Assembly: GCA_029259535.1 (NCBI GenBank)
Contig: JAPHEF010000044.1
Location: 1 to 14,193, forward strand
DNA from: Alkanophaga liquidiphilum
Lineage (GTDB): Archaea; Halobacteriota; Syntropharchaeia; Alkanophagales; B39-G2
Direction: 5' to 3'
DNA length: 14,193 nt
Numbering within the stretch: position 1 is the stretch's first letter; each line of letters starts with the position of its first letter. Position numbers and translations under genes: made by a program. The notes below the pieces were generated by a model. It was given only the letters and a program-made list of their open reading frames with translations. It was not told the DNA's origin and did no database searches. This document shows positions 6,144 to 13,068 of this stretch, piece by piece.

Positions 6144-8683
6144 CGTTTTTGTTGCCTAATTCTCGGAACGATTTAGATACTCCCGTGGCGACTGTCGGGA
6201 AGACTTCGGTGCGGATATGCGATGTCGTGAGGGATGTAAGAGGAATAGAAAGCATCGTGAAACGAGCGATAGAAGACCCTGACTTCGGGTGGCCCGAGCG
6301 GAGGCTGCAGCAAGTCGAATGTCATTTGCACATCTTTCCGTCTGCGAAGGAGCTTGAGGACTGGGATGGCTTCTTGCTGGGTAGATACCCGCCCGTATAT
6401 TCGCCGAAGTCCTCGAGATGTAACGACTGCATGCTTGGTGTCTGCGACTTGAGTCGGGAGCGGGGGGCGTGCGGCATCGACTTGAAGACAAAATGCGCAA
6501 GGGACAGCCTGCTTGACGCCTGTAAGGGGGCTTCCCAGATGATTTCTCACGCAAGAGCGCTGCTCAACGAAGCACTAAAGCGTTTTGGTAGAGATAAAAG
6601 GATAAGTCACGGAAAAAACGTAAGATACCCATCAATTAACACGATGCTCTTCACGGGGACGCCGATATACACGCTCGGCGATGCCGACGACGCTTTAAGG
6701 TATGCGGAGGAGCAGCTGGTTGAGCTCCTTGCGGCGGCGTCGCAGGAGTCCAACGTTATCGACTTGGAAAGCAAGGCGTTCCATGCCGGCTCGATGTATT
6801 TGCTCGCCGGTGAGGTTGCGGAGCTTGTGAAGGAGGCATGCTTCGGGCTTTGCAGCGCCGCCGACCGGGAACTTGTGGAACTCCCGAACTTCCCGCATTT
6901 CATAGAACGTGGCATCGGCGCCCTCGACCTTGAGAAACCCGTCGTGCTCTTCGTCGGAAATTCTTTCCTCGTAGGCATAGCGGCTGTTGACTTCGTGCGG
7001 GCAAGTGGGCTTGAGGACGAAGTCCAGATATGCGGCGTTGGACAGATGGGGCTCGACCTCGGACGTTATTACGAAAAGACGAAGAATCTCGGCGGCGCCT
7101 TGAAAGTTTTAAGGGTCTTGCGTGCGGGAATTCCTGACGTTATTGTCGTCGGCGAGCAATGCGTCCCGGCAAACATCTTGGAAGAGGCTAAGAAAACAAG
7201 GACAGCAGTCGTCGCAGTCTCGCAAAATATGAGCATGGGTTTGGAGGATAGGACCGACGCCGCTCTTTCCGAAATCGCAAATGCGTTGATAAGCGGCGAG
7301 GAGGCGGGCGTGCTCATACTGAACCCGAAGAAGGCGGCAGAGGTTGCTGTGAAGGTTGCAAGAGAGCTTTCAAGAGGTAGGAAGAAATTTGAGCTGCCAG
7401 GGCTGGAGGCTGCAGAGAAATGCGACGGCTGCGGCGCCTGCGACGACGCTTGTCCGAACGACCTTGAGGTTTCGGCTGCGGTGCTTGCCGCAAAGGAGGG
7501 GCGTGCTAATGAATTATCCGAGATTTACGACGATTGCTTGTTCTGCGCAAAGTGCGAAAGCGTCTGCATTGCGAGAATTCCGATAGTCAGCTTGGTCTTG
7601 AAAGCAGCCGTGGACAAAATGCGTGCGGAACGCTTTAAGATGCGCCCGGGCAGGGGCACGCCGTCACATTTGGAATACAGGGACGTGGCATACGCTTTTG
7701 GCTTCGGAACTGTCTCGGGCATGGTCGCAATCATAGGCTGCGGCGCTGGGAACGAGCAGGACGTCGGTTACATGGTGAACGAGCTCGTGGACATGAACTT
7801 CCTCGTGCTGACTGCGGGGTGCGTCGCCGCCGACATTGCGTCGTTTTACAATGAGGTGGAGAAGAAGCATTTGTATGAGGCGTGGGCGGCACTCCTCCAG
7901 ATACGGGGCTTTTTGAACTGTGGCTCGTGCTCGGCGTTCAGCCACGTCGCAAGGGCATTTATAAAATACAACCACTTAATCGCACGGCTGCCTCTCCTCG
8001 GAAACTTCGAAGAGCACGCCGATTACACCCTTGGCAAGATGCCCATGGGCGTTATAATCTGGGGACCAGCGTCGCCGCAGCTCTACGCGGCAGCTGCTGG
8101 TTTTGCACGCCTCGGGGCGCCCGTCGTCCTCGGACCACACGGCTGGAAGTTCCAGCGGTTCTTACTGGGTAACGTCGAAGACCGCAGCAAGTGGTGGGCA
8201 TACGACGGCTTCACCGGGCGTAAGGTGGAAGTTGACCCGGCGCCTCCGCATCTCATCATACCCGTCGAGACGAAGGAAGAGGCGCTCACGATGATTACGA
8301 GGCTTGTCTTCCGGGTCAATGACTTCAGGGACGGACGCATGTCGAAAATGGACAGCTATTGGTCGTTCTACGAGCGCTTCTTCAACAGCATCCCCGAAGA
8401 TTTCCACCTCTACGTGCGGGCGGACGCCGAGCTCCCGTGGACGAGGAAGCACAAGATGATAAGGATTCTCGGTGAGAAATACGGCTGGGACGTTGACAAG
8501 CGGCGGGGCTTGATAATAAGGGCTAAACACCGGGATGGGAGGCTCCTAACGCCTGAAGAGTATGCGAGAGATTACGGCATAAGAGTGGGGCAATATTCGA
8601 CGTTTTTAGAGCGGCTGATAATAAGGGAGGCGGCGAGGCGGGGGGAGCTCGCGGACGCCGATAAGAAGGACGAGGGGTGGTAA
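6140..8683 (+). CDS. cdhA: CODH/ACS alpha subunit homologue with altered B-, C- and D-cluster ligands
   Basis: An 847-aa protein of the archaeal CdhA family, which normally interconverts CO2 and CO at the Ni-Fe-S C-cluster and wires electrons out through further clusters. Seen in order: cluster region C94, C97, C102, C111; a helix at 128-142; Rossmann-like segments at 267-345; two ferredoxin motifs (C428, C431, C434, C438 and C466, C469, C472, C476); and C-cluster pocket cysteines C341 (GEQCV), C534 (IIGCG), C561 (TAGCVAADI) and C597 (NCGSC). Odd: positions that bind clusters in characterised CdhA are changed. The GHN His is N274, the CC pair is G301-Q302, a D-cluster Cys is S91, a B-cluster Cys is N95, and relay histidines are M134 and A140. 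The reading frame is intact, so this is not simple decay. CO chemistry at this site is doubtful. The GTG start overlaps the upstream stop. Confidence 0.92.
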   Translation: MTFLLPNSRNDLDTPVATVGKTSVRICDVVRDVRGIESIVKRAIEDPDFGWPERRLQQVECHLHIFPSAKELEDWDGFLLGRYPPVYSPKSSRCNDCMLGVCDLSRERGACGIDLKTKCARDSLLDACKGASQMISHARALLNEALKRFGRDKRISHGKNVRYPSINTMLFTGTPIYTLGDADDALRYAEEQLVELLAAASQESNVIDLESKAFHAGSMYLLAGEVAELVKEACFGLCSAADRELVELPNFPHFIERGIGALDLEKPVVLFVGNSFLVGIAAVDFVRASGLEDEVQICGVGQMGLDLGRYYEKTKNLGGALKVLRVLRAGIPDVIVVGEQCVPANILEEAKKTRTAVVAVSQNMSMGLEDRTDAALSEIANALISGEEAGVLILNPKKAAEVAVKVARELSRGRKKFELPGLEAAEKCDGCGACDDACPNDLEVSAAVLAAKEGRANELSEIYDDCLFCAKCESVCIARIPIVSLVLKAAVDKMRAERFKMRPGRGTPSHLEYRDVAYAFGFGTVSGMVAIIGCGAGNEQDVGYMVNELVDMNFLVLTAGCVAADIASFYNEVEKKHLYEAWAALLQIRGFLNCGSCSAFSHVARAFIKYNHLIARLPLLGNFEEHADYTLGKMPMGVIIWGPASPQLYAAAAGFARLGAPVVLGPHGWKFQRFLLGNVEDRSKWWAYDGFTGRKVEVDPAPPHLIIPVETKEEALTMITRLVFRVNDFRDGRMSKMDSYWSFYERFFNSIPEDFHLYVRADAELPWTRKHKMIRILGEKYGWDVDKRRGLIIRAKHRDGRLLTPEEYARDYGIRVGQYSTFLERLIIREAARRGELADADKKDEGW

Positions 8684-8685
8684 CT

Positions 8686-9132
8686 GTGATTGTGGACGTA
8701 GAGGGGGCCGTAAGGGTTTTGAGGGATGCAAAGAAGCTGTTAATCCTCGTGGGCTCGCGGCTGGACGGCGATATTCTGAGCACGGTCGTGAAACTGGCGG
8801 AAGGTTTAGGTGCAAAGGCAGGAATTGCCGCAACTGGAAACACGGCTGCGCCATTGAGGGAAATGGGCATTGACGCCGGTAAGGAATGGACTGCGGAGGT
8901 CGTGAGCCGTATGCTGCATTCGGAGGGAGATAAGCCTGACCTCCTGGTTTTTGTGGGTTTTTACTCCTTCGTGTTGAGCGGCGTGCTTTCTACGTTAAAG
9001 CATTTTGCGAGTTGCAAGACTCTGGCGTTGGAGCGTAGGCGTTTTGAAAACGCGGACTTCTCGCTCTCTGAAATGTCAAAAGAGGCGTGGAGGGATGCGT
9101 TGATGAGGATTGCTGAGGGGGTGATTAGATGA
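8686..9132 (+). CDS. cdhB: CODH/ACS epsilon subunit
   Basis: A 148-aa protein of the CdhB family, the small subunit that binds CdhA in the alpha2-epsilon2 component and is thought to aid electron transfer. It shows one Rossmann-like alpha/beta domain: A-K-K-L-L-I-L-V-G-S near 13-22, then AGIAATGNT, and PDLLVFVGFYSFVLSGVLSTLKHF. It is somewhat shorter than the roughly 170 aa I expect. I chose the GTG at 8686, two bases after the cdhA stop, because GAGGGG lies 8 bases before it; an in-frame GTG at 8677 overlaps cdhA and lies inside that site. The stop overlaps the cdhC ATG (ATGA). A conserved partner of CdhA being kept argues that the unusual CdhA still assembles into a complex. Confidence 0.85.
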   Translation: MIVDVEGAVRVLRDAKKLLILVGSRLDGDILSTVVKLAEGLGAKAGIAATGNTAAPLREMGIDAGKEWTAEVVSRMLHSEGDKPDLLVFVGFYSFVLSGVLSTLKHFASCKTLALERRRFENADFSLSEMSKEAWRDALMRIAEGVIR

Positions 9133-10520
9133 TAAGAACGCCGGCGGACCACAAGCTCCCGAGGGGGAGGGAATATTGGGCGCCTGTGGATGACATAGAG
9201 CGATTGTTTGACGAGTTGCCGACCGAGATTTCGCCAAGGTGGGCGGGCGAGCGAATCCCGAAAAAGGACATGTGGGTCGAGCTCGGCGGCCCAAAGCATG
9301 ACTACAAGAGCTTTTACCTCATAGAAAAAAGAGACCCGAAGGAGATAGAGCATGGAAAAATTGAGATTGTGGGACCTGAGCTCAGCGAGCTAGAGGAGGG
9401 CATGAGCCTGCCTTTCGGCTATTACCTCATCGTCGGCGGCGAACGTCTCCAAGAGGAGCATGTCAGCTACTTCGAACGCTGGGCGATGGATAATCACGTC
9501 AAGCAAGAAGGCATACTCTGGCTCAACACTCGCAATATGGTCTGGGCGAGAATTCACAAGCGGCTGAAAGGTAGAATTGACTCCTTCAAGTATTTGCCTT
9601 GGGCAGCGATGGGTATGTTCCTGTCGCAGCTGCCCACAATCATTGACGCCATCGAGGCAAAGATGATAATAGCATCGCCAGAAATCGGCGGCAAGGAGCT
9701 CATCGCCGAAATCATAGAACAACAGTGCAAGCCAATATGGGATGCTCGAGACGCGCGGGCTATGGAGATGCGGGACGAGGAGGCTGATGTCTTCTACGGC
9801 TGCACGCTTTGTCAGAGCTTTGCGCCGAACCACTGCTGCGTCGTTACGCCGGACAGGACGCCCTTCTGCGGCGTGCTGAACTGGCACAACACCCGGGCAT
9901 GCCTCGACGTGGACCCACAGGGCTACTGCTTCATCATCCCCAAAGGCGAGTGCATAGACCCCGTCGCCGGCAGATACACAGGTGTGGACAAAGCCGTTTA
10001 CGAGCGCACGAACAGGACAATACGGCACGTGAACCTGTATTCCGCCATAAAATACCCGATGACGTCGTGCGGCTGCTTTGAAGTTCTGGTGTTTTACATT
10101 CCTGAGCTTGACGGACTCGGCATCGTGAACCGCACTTACAAGGGCTTAACGCCTTTAGGGCTGAAGTTCTCAACAATAGCCGGCATGTGCGGCGGCGGCG
10201 TCCAGTATCACGGCTTCTGCGGCGCCTGCGTGCTCACGCTCAAAAGCCCAAAATTCCTCGGCGGCGACGGCGGCTGGGACCGTGTTATCTGGATACCCAA
10301 GGATTTGAAGATGAAGATTGCCGACGCCATCCCGGAGACGCACTTCCACCTCATAGCGACTGAGGAAGACGCTGTCGAGCCCGACGAGCTTAAAGCTTGG
10401 CTGAAAAAAGTCGGACACCCTATCGTGAAGAGGTTTTGGAAGAACGGCGAGCCGACGCCGCTGCAGCTACCAGGTCCTGGCGAGTTATGGCCCGAAGACA
10501 AAGCGGAAGAGGCGCCTTGA
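9129..10520 (+). CDS. cdhC: CODH/ACS beta subunit, acetyl-CoA synthase
   Basis: A 463-aa protein, normal archaeal length (no N-terminal CODH-binding domain of the bacterial AcsB type). It makes or cleaves the C-C bond of acetyl-CoA at the Ni-Ni-[4Fe-4S] A-cluster. The A-cluster motif is complete: C225 and C228 in YGCTLCQSFAP, C237, and C314/C316 in SCGCFE. The spacings 3, 9, 77 and 2 are those of characterised archaeal CdhC. C247 in TPFCG and the glycine-rich AGMCGGGVQYHGFCGAC are also typical. An extra cysteine, C236, sits next to C237, where homologues usually have Val. The C terminus is a charged, Pro-rich tail. The ATG overlaps the cdhB stop, and GGTG lies 5 bases upstream. No methyl-transfer subunits (cdhD, cdhE) follow. 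Confidence 0.95.
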   Translation: MIRTPADHKLPRGREYWAPVDDIERLFDELPTEISPRWAGERIPKKDMWVELGGPKHDYKSFYLIEKRDPKEIEHGKIEIVGPELSELEEGMSLPFGYYLIVGGERLQEEHVSYFERWAMDNHVKQEGILWLNTRNMVWARIHKRLKGRIDSFKYLPWAAMGMFLSQLPTIIDAIEAKMIIASPEIGGKELIAEIIEQQCKPIWDARDARAMEMRDEEADVFYGCTLCQSFAPNHCCVVTPDRTPFCGVLNWHNTRACLDVDPQGYCFIIPKGECIDPVAGRYTGVDKAVYERTNRTIRHVNLYSAIKYPMTSCGCFEVLVFYIPELDGLGIVNRTYKGLTPLGLKFSTIAGMCGGGVQYHGFCGACVLTLKSPKFLGGDGGWDRVIWIPKDLKMKIADAIPETHFHLIATEEDAVEPDELKAWLKKVGHPIVKRFWKNGEPTPLQLPGPGELWPEDKAEEAP

Positions 10521-10566
10521 GGCACTTCCTAAAACGATGCTCAAAGCAGCGCCCTGAAGCAAGCAG
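10521..10566. other. Convergent spacer between cdhC and the cooC operon
   Basis: These 46 bases lie between two stop codons facing each other. There is no T-rich run or clear hairpin that I would call a terminator. Confidence 0.4.
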
Positions 10567-11052
10567 CTAAGGGCACCTGCTCAGAAACTCTCTTATTTTC
10601 ATTTTTTGCGCCCTTTTCGCATCTTCAAGTTTTTTGGCAAGCTCCTCACTCAGGGCGACGCCTGTTGCCAGCCTTAAAATTTCAACGTATGAGACAAGCT
10701 CTTTTTCCAAAAGTAGCTCGTAACAACGTTGAATTTCTTGCGCATCGACATCAGGGGCGACTGCCGTCAGCTCGTGCAACACTCCTATCTTCTCTACGCT
10801 CTCTCTTGGCTTAACCGTCATCTGAGCAAAGAGCTTTGCGTAGGCGTTCTGAATGACGCCGCCCTCAAGCTTCGGCAGGAAGCCCACGAGCTTCACGAGC
10901 CTCGCAACGCCGTGCACCAAGCACTTTTCGAGAAGCCGCTCGCACTTCTCACGAACGCCCGCTTCAAGCTCCCGCCTCAATTTCTCATAGGCGGCGGCGT
11001 CCGCTTCTGCTTCTAACGCCTCTTTCAAAGATAATATCTCCTCAATTCTCAT
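10567..11052 (-). CDS. Helical protein of unknown function, third gene of the cooC operon
   Basis: A 161-aa protein I do not recognise. It is almost entirely predicted helix: Glu/Lys/Leu-rich segments at 1-45, a more hydrophobic middle (LVHGVARLVKLVGFLPK near 45-61), further helices at 105-130, and a basic C-terminal helix (KKLEDAKRAQKMKIREF). Cysteines are C37, C44, C110 and C160, without a CxxC. There is no signal peptide or membrane span. The ATG immediately follows the stop of the upstream cysteine-rich gene (TGAATG), so the two are probably translated together. Its place behind a CooC-type ATPase and facing cdhABC makes a role in metal-centre assembly or complex stability possible, but this is inference from position. 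Confidence 0.7.
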   Translation of the reverse strand: MRIEEILSLKEALEAEADAAAYEKLRRELEAGVREKCERLLEKCLVHGVARLVKLVGFLPKLEGGVIQNAYAKLFAQMTVKPRESVEKIGVLHELTAVAPDVDAQEIQRCYELLLEKELVSYVEILRLATGVALSEELAKKLEDAKRAQKMKIREFLSRCP

Positions 11053-11439
11053 TCATCCAAAATAAGGATAATTCCGTTTCTTGTAACATTCCTCCTTGAA
11101 GGGGCAGCCCTCCGCCGTCCAGCATGCAAGATATGCTTCTTCGACGTATTCGTCTTCTTCTTCGTCGTAGTCCTCGAACACGAAGCGTGGCTCAAAGCAC
11201 TCATACGCATCCCAAGGGCGAATTATTCTGCCGTAGCAGTAGCCTACGCTTCCCCTTCTTATCCCTTCCACCAGCTCCTTCACCGCCTCGTCAATCTCGT
11301 AATTCCACACGGGCACCTCGACACGTCTCCCTAAGACCTCTATTACAATAACCTCGTCGCTTTTCGTCCGTTTGACGTCAAACATCGCTTTTTTCACGAC
11401 GGCACGCTCCCAATGCTTGCACGAGTAGCAACAGCGCAT
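11053..11439 (-). CDS. Cysteine-rich protein of unknown function, second gene of the cooC operon
   Basis: A 128-aa protein with eight cysteines: three in the N-terminal R-C-C-Y-S-C-K-H-W motif (C3, C4, C7), one in VGYCYG (C68), one in YECFEPR (C81), and three near the end (C106, C112, C118). The first part resembles small metal-binding knuckles of the form CxxCKHW...GxC...C. A very acidic tract (FEDYDEEEDEYVEE) lies at about 88-101. There is no signal peptide. I chose the ATG at 11439 because GGTGAG lies 5 bases before it, overlapping the cooC stop; a GTG at 11448 is the alternative. Together this suggests a metal or Fe-S binding helper coupled to CooC, but no named family is recognised. Confidence 0.72.
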   Translation of the reverse strand: MRCCYSCKHWERAVVKKAMFDVKRTKSDEVIVIEVLGRRVEVPVWNYEIDEAVKELVEGIRRGSVGYCYGRIIRPWDAYECFEPRFVFEDYDEEEDEYVEEAYLACWTAEGCPFKEECYKKRNYPYFG

Positions 11440-11444
11440 CGTTC

Positions 11445-12230
11445 TCACCTGGAACCCACGTAGGAAAATATCCTCTCTTTAATCTCGTATATCTTCTCCA
11501 CGGCTTTGCCGCCGACATCTATCGGCGCCCTCCCTTCAATGTCTGCTTTTATCAGGGCGTCGTCGTAAGGGATGATTCCGATAACTGGCATCTGCAATTC
11601 TCGCTCAAGCTTGCTTTTAAGGATTTCTATGACGCCCTCGTCGGCGCTCGCTTTGTTTATCGCAGCTACAACGTTCCTCACGCCGATGTCCGCTGCAAGC
11701 TTCTTTATGCGTTTTGCGGTCTCGACGGAACGCATCCCCGGCTCTACGATCGCCAGCATCAAATCCACGCCCCTTGCGGTGCCGCGTCCTAAATGCTCGA
11801 TGCCAGCCTCCATATCGAGGATTACAACCTTGCCGCGGAAGATAACGTGGCGGAGCAGTGCTCGCAAGAACGCATTTTCGGGACAGACGCAACCGCCGCC
11901 ACCCTTTTCGACCGTGCCCATGACGAGAAGGCGGACGCCGTCAGGGGCGATGACGCTGTATCTCATGACGACGTCGTCCACTTTCGGGTTAAGCTTGTAA
12001 ACGCCGCCATAACCACCAGCCCGCTCGTATATTAAGTCTTTAAGCTCTGAAATGGGCGTTGGAACCTCTGAAACGCCGAGCGCCGACGCAAGGTTCATCG
12101 CAGGGTCGGCATCTATGGCGATGACCTCGTAGCCCGCTCTCGCAAGCGCTCGGGCGAGCGTGCCCGCAAGCGTCGTCTTCCCGACGCCGCCTTTCCCCGA
12201 AATCGCTACCTTCACGCTTCTCTTTTGCAT
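11445..12230 (-). CDS. cooC: CooC/AcsF-type nickel-insertion ATPase
   Basis: A 261-aa SIMIBI (MinD/ParA-like) ATPase. Proteins of this family use ATP to load nickel into CODH (CooC) or acetyl-CoA synthase (AcsF). The deviant P-loop SGKGGVGKTT is at 11-20 near the N terminus, IDADP at 39-43, the CxC metal motif C114-V-C116 in KGGGGCVCPEN, and the switch II region LDMEAGIEHLGRGT at about 138-151. I chose the ATG at 12230 because the P-loop then starts where the family expects it; the frame stays open to 12347. Its location facing cdhABC supports a maturation role. Because CdhA here lacks C-cluster ligands, the client may be the CdhC A-cluster or another CODH elsewhere. Confidence 0.88.
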   Translation of the reverse strand: MQKRSVKVAISGKGGVGKTTLAGTLARALARAGYEVIAIDADPAMNLASALGVSEVPTPISELKDLIYERAGGYGGVYKLNPKVDDVVMRYSVIAPDGVRLLVMGTVEKGGGGCVCPENAFLRALLRHVIFRGKVVILDMEAGIEHLGRGTARGVDLMLAIVEPGMRSVETAKRIKKLAADIGVRNVVAAINKASADEGVIEILKSKLERELQMPVIGIIPYDDALIKADIEGRAPIDVGGKAVEKIYEIKERIFSYVGSR

Positions 12231-12250
12231 GCCTGTTAATATTTTGGTGC

Positions 12251-12260
12251 CATTAAATTT
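12251..12260 (-). promoter_or_regulatory. TATA-like box for the cooC operon
   Basis: On the minus strand AAATTTAAT has its centre about 26 bases from the cooC ATG, and no Shine-Dalgarno sequence precedes that ATG. This fits a leaderless first gene in the operon. Confidence 0.42.
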
Positions 12261-12290
12261 CATTGTATAGGGTGCTGTGGTATCGCCGAA

Positions 12291-12300
12291 GCTTTTAACA
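12291..12300 (+). promoter_or_regulatory. TATA-like box for the AIM24-family gene
   Basis: CTTTTAAC at 12292-12299 has its centre about 26 bases before the ATG at 12322, with no Shine-Dalgarno sequence between, so this is again consistent with leaderless transcription. The 91-base divergent spacer 12231-12321 thus holds back-to-back promoters. Confidence 0.42.
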
Positions 12301-12321
12301 AATCGGCGCAAAATTTGCCTT

Positions 12322-13059
12322 ATGGAATACAAGATCATTGGGGACAATCTCCAAGTTGTAGAGATTATGCTGGGCGCCGGCGAGGGGGTTTACGCCGAGG
12401 CGGGCGCCATGGTTTACATGAGCGGAAACGTCAAAATGGAAGCAAAAGCCAAAGGTGGTTTCTTAAAAGGTTTAAAACGGAAGCTCGTAGGTGAGACCTT
12501 TTTCTTGACGGAGTTCTCCACAAGTGGCGGTCCTGGTGTAGTCGCATTTGCTGGAAACGCCCCCGGCACGATTCAGCCCGTTAAAATTTCTTCGGCGGAG
12601 CGAAAAGAGTTCATAGCGCAGAAGGATGCGTTTTTGTGCGCCGAGGACGGCGTTGACCTCGGCATCACGTTCACGAAGAAGCTCGGCGCTGCCATCTTCG
12701 GCGGCGAGGGCTTCATCCTCGAAAAATTTTCGGGCGAGGGGCTCGTGTTCCTGCACGCCTGCGGCGATTTCATAGAGAAAGAGCTGAACGTCGGTGAGAC
12801 TTTGAAGGTGGATACGGGTTGCATCGTCGGCTTCGACGCCTCCGTGCGCTATGACATCGAGTTCGTCGGCGTGAAGTCCGCACTCTTCGGCGGCGAGGGC
12901 GTCTTCGTCGCTACCCTCACCGGTCCCGGCAGGGTTCTCCTGCAGTCAATGACGCTGCACAACCTCGCAGCGGCGCTCCGCCCGTTCCTGTCTGTTGGAA
13001 CCTCAGGCGCCGACCGAGAAATCGGTTTCAAGATAGGCGGCTTTAAGATGGACATTTGA
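12322..13059 (+). CDS. AIM24 / TIGR00266 family protein
   Basis: A 245-aa beta-rich protein of the AIM24 family, widespread in bacteria and archaea and without a settled biochemical role; the yeast namesake affects mitochondrial inner-membrane organisation. Seen here: QVVEIMLGAGEGVYAEAGAMVYM near the N terminus, then a Lys-rich GGFLKGLKRKLVGE loop, GGPGVVAFAGNAPGTI, GAAIFGGEGFILEKFSGEGLVFLHACG, and the VDTGCIVGFDASVRYDIEFVG block, all typical of the family. There is no transmembrane segment. I chose the ATG at 12322 because the family begins right after it and a TATA-like box is correctly spaced; the frame is open to 12277. The next gene starts 9 bases after the stop. Confidence 0.88.
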   Translation: MEYKIIGDNLQVVEIMLGAGEGVYAEAGAMVYMSGNVKMEAKAKGGFLKGLKRKLVGETFFLTEFSTSGGPGVVAFAGNAPGTIQPVKISSAERKEFIAQKDAFLCAEDGVDLGITFTKKLGAAIFGGEGFILEKFSGEGLVFLHACGDFIEKELNVGETLKVDTGCIVGFDASVRYDIEFVGVKSALFGGEGVFVATLTGPGRVLLQSMTLHNLAAALRPFLSVGTSGADREIGFKIGGFKMDI

Positions 13060-13068
13060 GGTGCGAGG

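Noticed and set aside
6140..8683. CdhA substitutions as sequencing error or pseudogene
   Set aside because: The changes are in-frame, scattered over three regions and affect ligand residues while flanking motifs are intact. No frameshift or internal stop is present.
8677..8685. GTG at 8677 as the cdhB start
   Set aside because: It lies inside cdhA and within the likely Shine-Dalgarno site for the GTG at 8686.
9390..10028. 212-aa open frame on the minus strand
   Set aside because: It lies wholly antisense to cdhC, shows no family motif, and is explained by codon bias of the real gene.
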